13,339 nucleotides of DNA from Fidelibacterota bacterium UBA7303 (GTDB taxonomy: Bacteria; Fidelibacterota; Marinisomatia; Marinisomatales; UBA1611), in NCBI GenBank assembly GCA_002471805.1, contig DKQR01000228.1, forward strand, positions 2,284-15,622, read 5' to 3'. Below are positions 12,001 through 13,339 of this stretch, piece by piece (the stretch's first letter is position 1; every line of letters starts with the position of its first letter). The notes beneath the pieces were generated by a model. It was not told where the DNA came from. It did not search any database and saw nothing but the letters and a program-made list of their open reading frames with translations. The position numbers and the translations under genes are program-made.

Positions 12001-13339
12001 CGTGGGAACATCGGAGCTGAATACGGATGTAAAAGACTGGAGTTTGACGGATAACGACACGCTCATTTCTGACAATACGCTAACATTAGAACACACGCAA
12101 ACTTATTATGTCGCCGTGCGGGCCTTTGATGTTGTAGGGAATATATCCTCACCAATTTCATCAAATGGAATTACAGTAGACGAATTCGCCGGGCCCCCAG
12201 TAATAGAAAGTACGAGTATAGAGCCAGGTTCATGGATCAGTTCATCTTTTGATACAGAAATAGAACTGCTGCTATCTGAACCTGTTCAAAATTACAATGT
12301 AAGCATAACAGCTAATATTGAGAGTGGGTATACAATTGATACGGTGTATACTGCTGATCCTCCACAAATTCAGCTTACCTTAATAGGGCCCTTTGCTGCA
12401 CTGGATTCAGTTACAATCGGTATCCATGACCTCACTGACCTGCTTGGGTTTGAAGCGGTAGATACGTTTTTCTCTTATATAACCCCAATGATCGGTGATT
12501 TTAATACCGATAATAGTGTGGATATAGTAGACTTGAATCAGTTTGTAATAGGTTGGCAAAATCAGGACTATAGCTTTGAAACCGGACCTGTAACAGGAGA
12601 AATTCCTAATTTTATCCCAAATATTAATAGTGTTTTTGATCTTAGGGATGTTATGGCATTCACCCGTATGTGGCATTGGTCTAATAATACACCAACATTA
12701 TTGCTTGCAGAAATAGATCAATTTGGACCACAACTTGATATTAAGCAGTTTGGTAATGTATTGGATATAAATCTTACTGATGATGTCTCCTCTGGTCAGA
12801 TATTGGTATTATATGATCAAACAAAACTCGAAATAGAAAATACAGTTGATCAATTAAACCAAAATGTTATACTGCTTAAAAGTCACTATAAAGAAGAAGG
12901 AAATTTACTCATTGAAAAAGCTTATTTGATTGAGAAAGAAGAAAAACACATTTCCCTGGAAACGAAATCGTTAGACAAGGAAGATTCATATATTTCAATT
13001 CAATATATCTTTTTAGACCGAAATAATAACGTAATATCACAAGGATTTATTTCTCAAAAAGTCATAGCTGTACCAGATGAATTTGCCTTACATCAGAATT
13101 ATCCAAACCCATTTAATCCCGTAACCACCATTCAGTATGACATTCCGAAAGAAACGCATGTGAATCTTATCGTTTATGATATTTTAGGCCGTGAAGTTAA
13201 AACGCTGCTCAATCAAACTGAACAACCAGGGTATAAATCAATAAGATGGAATGGAAGAAATAACGCCGGTCAAAAAGTCAGTGCAGGGTTGTATTTTTAC
13301 AGACTAGAGACAACCGGGTTTGTAAAAGTGAATAAAATG
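2..13339 (+). CDS. Giant multidomain secreted surface protein with T9SS sorting domain (partial at both ends)
   Basis: One uninterrupted frame of 4,446 codons fills the window; the start codon lies upstream and the stop codon downstream. Read in order, the protein has a LamG jellyroll, cadherin-like domains, FN3 domains, two PQQ-like eight-bladed propellers, a parallel beta-helix, twelve Ig/FN3-like repeats, a dockerin-like segment, a cohesin-like domain and a type IX secretion sorting tail. These are all extracellular beta-rich folds, so the protein is inferred to cross the outer membrane through T9SS and act at the cell surface as an adhesin or carbohydrate- and protein-binding fibre. The N-terminal signal peptide expected for Sec export is not in the window. 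Cysteine is very scarce and Asp, Ser, Thr and Asn are abundant, as is usual for large surface adhesins. No catalytic motif was recognised. The coding assignment is very secure; the role as an adhesin is inference. Confidence 0.97.
11..655 (+). other. LamG/concanavalin A-like jellyroll domain
   Basis: Residues about 4-218 match the LamG-like jellyroll family (Laminin_G_3 type). Visible marks are SLNFDGQNDYVEIPD at the first strands, FTIEMWVKL, then WTHLVASAS, IKLYVNGVL, GQIDEVRIWNRALSDDKIQ near the end, and a closing GLAGYWRFDEGSG plus DLSGNGNHGVINGATW segment. Such domains commonly bind polysaccharide or act as adhesion modules on secreted bacterial proteins. Two cysteines (codons at 173 and 425, residues 58 and 142) sit in GCSNSN and GCWNGF and could form a disulfide. 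The first strand is present, so the domain looks whole even though the protein starts further upstream. The GYWRFDEGSG tail resembles the beginning of another LamG domain. The ligand is unknown. Confidence 0.9.
656..904 (+). other. Unnamed beta-rich linker module
   Basis: Residues about 219-301 link the jellyroll to the cadherin-like domains. Visible motifs are GIAWEADTDKGQAGFTSGNP, MSFRYFARRDN and a closing LTGDGNFGAQPFSVMEV. The pattern 'GF..G.P..FRYF' followed by a short strand-rich tail recalls modules seen next to sorting domains in Marinimicrobia- and Calditrichota-type proteins, but I cannot attach a family name. It has no transmembrane segment and no recognised active site. Confidence 0.45.
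905..1762 (+). repeat. Three tandem cadherin-like domains
   Basis: Three Ig-fold domains of roughly 90-100 residues begin near 905, 1190 and 1490. The first two end in the characteristic INDAPVV and VNDAPVL linkers. Each has an acidic opening such as VVEDSGPNEF or INEDESFTFDL, a 'DVDND' or 'DKENDP' segment, and a late strand of the form 'DTFQVAV' or 'DTFNLAF'. This is the layout of the bacterial cadherin-like/VCBS-like families (Cadherin_5 or Big_9 type), which often bind calcium at the domain junctions and stiffen long adhesins. The third copy lacks the NDAPV exit and passes directly into the next module. Exact family membership is by eye. Confidence 0.75.
1763..2191 (+). other. Lineage-type beta module with NNNN/ATD-like opening
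   Basis: Residues about 588-730 open with WAIRISAASDSAENNNNFIG and AADQTTIGYDPDYEQP, continue with LSVYFEHSDWLPDSSANFDQ and DIRP, then HAWTFDVIS, LVDIETGEEEYLDQD and SRSFQVYVGD. The order 'W.l.isA....D..n.iG...g.t.gyD..yd.pepP....l.lyF.H..W' followed by 'W.f.v' and 'r.f.v.vg' is one I associate with pre-sorting-domain modules of Marinimicrobia- and Ignavibacteria-type secreted proteins. Here it sits in the interior, just before the first FN3 domain, which suggests the N-terminal part was once the end of another protein. This reading is inference; no function is assigned. Confidence 0.5.
2192..2539 (+). other. Fibronectin type III domain (first cassette copy)
   Basis: Residues about 731-846 form an FN3 domain. 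It starts PPAAVTDLAVD, has the core Trp in MILQWSAPGDNDLTG, then YEIRYSS, and closes with TEYYFALKTTDDAGN and SNIIN. The 'W.apGddg..G.a..Y.irys' pattern is the FN3 subtype often seen before PQQ-like or peptidase domains. Its start and length match a second copy at 5378 exactly (offset 3186 bases), so the domain was duplicated together with the propeller after it. Confidence 0.88.
2540..3601 (+). other. Eight-bladed PQQ-like beta-propeller, copy 1
   Basis: Residues about 847-1200 begin with FWSKFHNDLLNSGYTS, the usual lead-in of PQQ-like propeller proteins. Eight blades of about 41 residues follow. Each typical blade has a Trp-x-Tyr/Thr strand (LWSYET, LKWSYAT, IWTYQA, IKWSYTT, LRWSYTT), a 'SSPA' loop, an 'IYFGS.D..LYAL' strand and a 'DGT' or 'TGD' turn. 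Such propellers, related to the BamB/PQQ-like repeat family, mostly serve as protein- or ligand-binding platforms; nothing here indicates a bound PQQ cofactor or dehydrogenase activity. In blade 8 the signature Trp is replaced by Ser (codon at 3482), while the second propeller keeps Trp there. The propeller is a close paralogue of the one at 5726. Confidence 0.88.
3602..4489 (+). repeat. Three-FN3 tandem unit, copy A (888 bases)
   Basis: Three FN3 domains of 98, 99 and 99 residues start at 3602 (PPVTPAEL), 3896 (PPETPIEL) and 4193 (APLAPEEI). Each has the core Trp (ILSWSAN, TLNWKAG, TLTWTEN), a 'DL..Y.iYrs' strand, an almost invariant YYY (LTYYYRMK, ISYYYQLA, FTYYYLLT) and an exit of the form GTPTD or GVPLD. 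The whole unit repeats immediately as copy B with an offset of exactly 888 bases and no net insertion or deletion. FN3 strings of this kind act as spacers in extracellular proteins. Confidence 0.92.
4490..5377 (+). repeat. Three-FN3 tandem unit, copy B (888 bases)
   Basis: This is the second copy of the FN3 triplet, with domains starting at 4490 (PPAAPTGL), 4784 (PPAAPTDL) and 5081 (APLAPQGI). Counted by eye against copy A, protein identity is roughly 60 percent for the first domain, 73 percent for the second and 84 percent for the third. In the third domain 42 consecutive residues are identical and 63 consecutive bases match exactly (4370-4432 against 5258-5320). This points to in-register duplication with later conversion or stronger conservation near the 3' end. 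The unit leads straight into the second FN3-propeller cassette. Confidence 0.92.
5378..5725 (+). other. Fibronectin type III domain (second cassette copy)
   Basis: Residues about 1793-1908 start PPAAITDLAVV, with the core Trp in IDLLWTATGGDSTAG, then YDIRFSNEEIT and the closing strands LYYFALKVADSTGN and SNVVF. It aligns with the FN3 domain at 2192 over its full length without a net gap and belongs to the same 'G.A..Y.iRfs' subtype, unlike the six FN3 domains between the two copies. It forms a cassette with the propeller that follows. Confidence 0.88.
5726..6811 (+). other. Eight-bladed PQQ-like beta-propeller, copy 2
   Basis: Residues about 1909-2270 begin LWGKFHENNQNTGMSS and hold eight blades matching copy 1 one for one, for example FYCFNRTTGE, CLDSEFGSLYWQA and RNSPAVAANGNIYFGS. 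Blade 8 keeps its Trp (VLWTYTTGDEV, codon at 6692), so this copy looks closer to the ancestral state at that place. Between blades 5's opening strand and its inner loop it carries eight extra residues (within 6311-6349, the LCSNLSTVTSSHR region), including a cysteine, which should lengthen one surface loop. As with copy 1, a binding-platform role is inferred; no enzyme site is seen. Confidence 0.88.
6812..7096 (+). other. Fibronectin type III domain after propeller 2
   Basis: Residues about 2271-2365 start APSVPVNFTGI and show the core Trp in RVTLSWDFNPENDL, the strand FRYRIYKGSS, and the closing EYFYNIKAIDQLGN. It occupies the same place after propeller 2 as the first domain of the 888-base unit does after propeller 1 and is probably its diverged counterpart. 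Confidence 0.85.
7097..7402 (+). other. Fibronectin type III domain before the beta-helix
   Basis: Residues about 2366-2467 start PPSAPDGLAAVPGDGEVTL, continue TWSPLN, LRYRLYVMGSDSS, and end TYHFTVAAVDTLLNVS plus STTPY. The domain is slightly longer than its neighbours because of a loop around SFTGNPVADLEDTL. It is the last of the FN3 string before the parallel beta-helix. Confidence 0.83.
7403..8323 (+). other. Right-handed parallel beta-helix with choice-of-anchor-Q-like end
   Basis: Residues about 2468-2774 begin VWYVSNNGNNNNIG and TEPFLTIQYAVDYA, followed by DTVMVLPGTYEENIVI and SLVIRGLGNPDDIIIDGN. This is the standard opening of DUF1565/NosD-like beta-helices. The rungs contain repeated SGGGIYIEE, SGGGIFLTG, NGAGI, WNCTITDNTAS and AGGIYG motifs. 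The end, INRGTSEYSLNDFSPFIGQG then DRDSLPGPPDLGAIE, matches the 'choice-of-anchor Q' style of terminus. Related helices include polysaccharide lyases and non-catalytic adhesin stalks. I see no conserved lyase catalytic cluster, so a binding or structural role is more likely here. Two cysteines (in WNC and FNC) lie in neighbouring rungs. Confidence 0.87.
8333..9274 (+). repeat. Ig/FN3-like array, triplet 1 (modules 1-3)
   Basis: Three domains start near 8333, 8645 and 8957 (104, 104 and 106 residues). Module 1 is type a: GEVFDGDLVDLDW, AHWESF, then VNYYVSVRGLD and SNGFKFDF. Module 2 is type b: TNIIEVQTDNDMDYFNDST, FTWSGSDNESGLDYFEYA, and exit SGDGFLIDY. Module 3 is type a': TPPETGLVFDGL, AHWSSFNDSFSGIGYYEY, GETYYVSIRAVDNAGNVSS and exit SSNGLIVDT. 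The layout 'W..f.D..SGI..YEY.iG....v..WTs' then 'G.TYYv.vrA.D.aGN.S' repeats through the array. Function: extracellular spacer or adhesive stalk, by inference. Confidence 0.82.
9275..10270 (+). repeat. Ig/FN3-like array, triplet 2 (modules 4-6), with two divergent domains
   Basis: Module 4 (9275) is type a: GIVNDGSFTDLNWHNQDTS, AFWTGFADELSGVKEYSF and SSNGITIDL. Modules 5 (9593) and 6 (9932) are a different Ig-like kind, both 113 residues. They share a 'GTA.D..S.I.S..' start (LVGTAGDDLSGVQSIELMV and SITGTAVDSISDIDSVLVAI), several Trp residues (FWSEGGW; QWFDGTQWQ), and ends reading QVYAHAVDSAGN and NIYSKAFDLAGN. They occupy the b and a' places of the triplet, so this triplet looks like a replaced or invaded copy. 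Confidence 0.78.
10271..11221 (+). repeat. Ig/FN3-like array, triplet 3 (modules 7-9)
   Basis: Modules start at 10271 (a: GQVYDGTVEGSDIDWTN, AFWTGFNDLISGISEYEY, QYYVSVRATDRAENVS, exit SDGVTVDT), 10592 (b: ITYIYEGSFGNDLDYQYNND, IAWGGSDSREISDY, exit SGDGIAIDQ) and 10907 (a': TPPVTGLVADFELDDVDW, VGFSDSLSGVAEYWVSIG, exit SSDGFGVDL). Lengths are 107, 105 and 105 residues. The order a, b, a' and the exit motifs match triplets 1 and 4. Confidence 0.8.
11222..12193 (+). repeat. Ig/FN3-like array, triplet 4 (modules 10-12)
   Basis: Modules start at 11222 (a: SPVAGTVFDGQTVDLDWTN, ANWSGFSDATSSIANYEYSI, TYFFNLHAYDEAENVS, exit SSNGITLDT), 11543 (b: INQLTEGSPANPVYQASDDS, CNANDNLSGIGLYQFAVG, exit EGDGVIIDA) and 11858 (a': TPPISGFVIDLTD, SDFIDTLSGIERYEYAVG, exit SSNGITVDE). 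The first two spacings, 107 and 105 residues, equal those of triplet 3. The b module contains the only cysteine of the twelve-domain array. Confidence 0.8.
12194..12487 (+). other. Ig-like domain closing the array
   Basis: Residues about 4065-4162 read PPVIESTSIEPGSWISSSFD, then IELLLSEPVQNYNVSITAN, PQIQLTLIGPFAALDSVTI and GIHDLTDLLGFEAVDTFFSY. The 'P..ga.v....eI.l.fsEpv' pattern followed by 'l...L.Dl.G' resembles the SbsA-type bacterial Ig-like domain (Big_5), which describes loss of the 'SGI..YEY' core seen in the preceding twelve modules. It links the stalk to the dockerin-like block. Confidence 0.6.
12494..12688 (+). other. Dockerin-like segment, split by an insert
   Basis: Residues about 4165-4229. 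The first half, GDFNTDNSVDIVDLNQFVIGW, carries a full calcium-loop pattern: Asp, Asn and Asp at loop positions 1, 3 and 5, Ser at 7, Asp at 9 and 12. An insert (GPVTGEIPNFIPNIN) separates it from a second half, SVFDLRDVMAFTRMWHWS, whose loop is shortened and lacks the Asp expected at position 5. In this lineage such segments stand before T9SS tails and probably stabilise the C-terminal region with calcium. There is no reason to assume a cellulosome. Confidence 0.72.
12689..13069 (+). other. Cohesin-like beta domain before the sorting signal
   Basis: Residues about 4230-4356. The opening LDIKQFGNVLDINLTDD and the strand SSGQILVLYDQTKLEIEN recall the cohesin-like/pre-sorting beta domains that follow dockerin-like segments in this lineage. 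Later strands include NVILLKSHYKEEGNLLIE and SYISIQYIFLDRNNNV. The segment is markedly AT-rich: hand counts over 12841-12960 give about 28 percent G+C, against 60 percent or more over 5881-6000. It is lysine- and glutamate-rich compared with the stalk. The family call is by analogy. Confidence 0.5.
13070..13339 (+). other. T9SS type A C-terminal sorting domain (cut by window end)
   Basis: Residues about 4357-4446 read VPDEFALHQNYPNPFNPVTT, IQYDIPKETHVNLIVYDILG, REVKTLL, then IRWNGRNNAGQKVSAGLYFY and a final FVKVNKM. This is the Por_Secre_tail/FlgD-like Ig fold used as the C-terminal signal for outer-membrane passage by the type IX secretion system, after which the tail is usually cleaved and the protein anchored or released. 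The usual ending is KM followed by a few hydrophobic residues and a Lys, so only about four codons and a stop are missing. Confidence 0.95.

Noticed and set aside
8333..12193. Regular repeats considered as a CRISPR array or satellite DNA
   Set aside because: The period is 312-339 bases, the repeats are conserved at protein level and not at DNA level, and all copies stay in one reading frame.
12407..12676. Reverse-strand open frame of 89 codons
   Set aside because: It is opposite the Ig-like and dockerin-like segments, which are clearly coding on the + strand; its translation shows no domain.
1..13339. Defence system, mobile element, RNA gene, promoter or terminator
   Set aside because: No intergenic sequence exists in the window, and no transposase, integrase, nuclease, tRNA or rRNA pattern was seen on either strand.

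Overview
The whole window is a single open reading frame on the + strand, read from base 2 to base 13339 (4,446 codons with no stop). It has neither its start nor its stop codon: the 5' end of the gene lies upstream, and the stop should lie only a few codons past the right edge, because the frame breaks off inside the last strand of a C-terminal sorting domain. There is no intergenic DNA, so no promoter, ribosome binding site, terminator or RNA gene can be called. The product is a giant, modular, secreted cell-surface protein of at least 4,446 residues.

The likely source is a Gram-negative bacterium of the Fibrobacterota-Chlorobiota-Bacteroidota (FCB) group. The C-terminal tail with the QNYPNPFNP motif is a type IX secretion system (T9SS) type A sorting signal. 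Its wording, together with the split dockerin-like block and cohesin-like block before it, is most like proteins of Marinimicrobia (SAR406) or the Calditrichota/KSB1 group. That lineage call is inference from remembered family style, not from a search.

Layout from N to C terminus: a LamG/concanavalin-like jellyroll (11-655); an unnamed linker module (656-904); three cadherin-like domains (905-1762); a lineage-type beta module (1763-2191); one fibronectin type III (FN3) domain plus an eight-bladed PQQ-like beta-propeller (2192-3601); two tandem copies of an exactly 888-base unit of three FN3 domains (3602-4489 and 4490-5377); a second copy of the FN3-propeller unit (5378-6811); two more FN3 domains (6812-7402); a parallel beta-helix ending in a choice-of-anchor-Q-like PDLGAIE motif (7403-8323); an array of twelve Ig/FN3-like domains of about 104-113 residues arranged in four triplets (8333-12193); a final Ig-like domain (12194-12487); a dockerin-like segment (12494-12688); a cohesin-like beta domain (12689-13069); and the T9SS sorting domain (13070-13339).

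The modules suggest one long extracellular fibre. Carbohydrate- or protein-binding heads (LamG, propellers, beta-helix) are spaced by strings of Ig/FN3 domains and attached to the cell surface through the C-terminal signal. The most interesting internal structure is nested duplication at three scales: an FN3 triplet, an FN3-propeller cassette, and a triplet register in the twelve-domain array. No enzyme active site was recognised, and no defence or mobile system was found.
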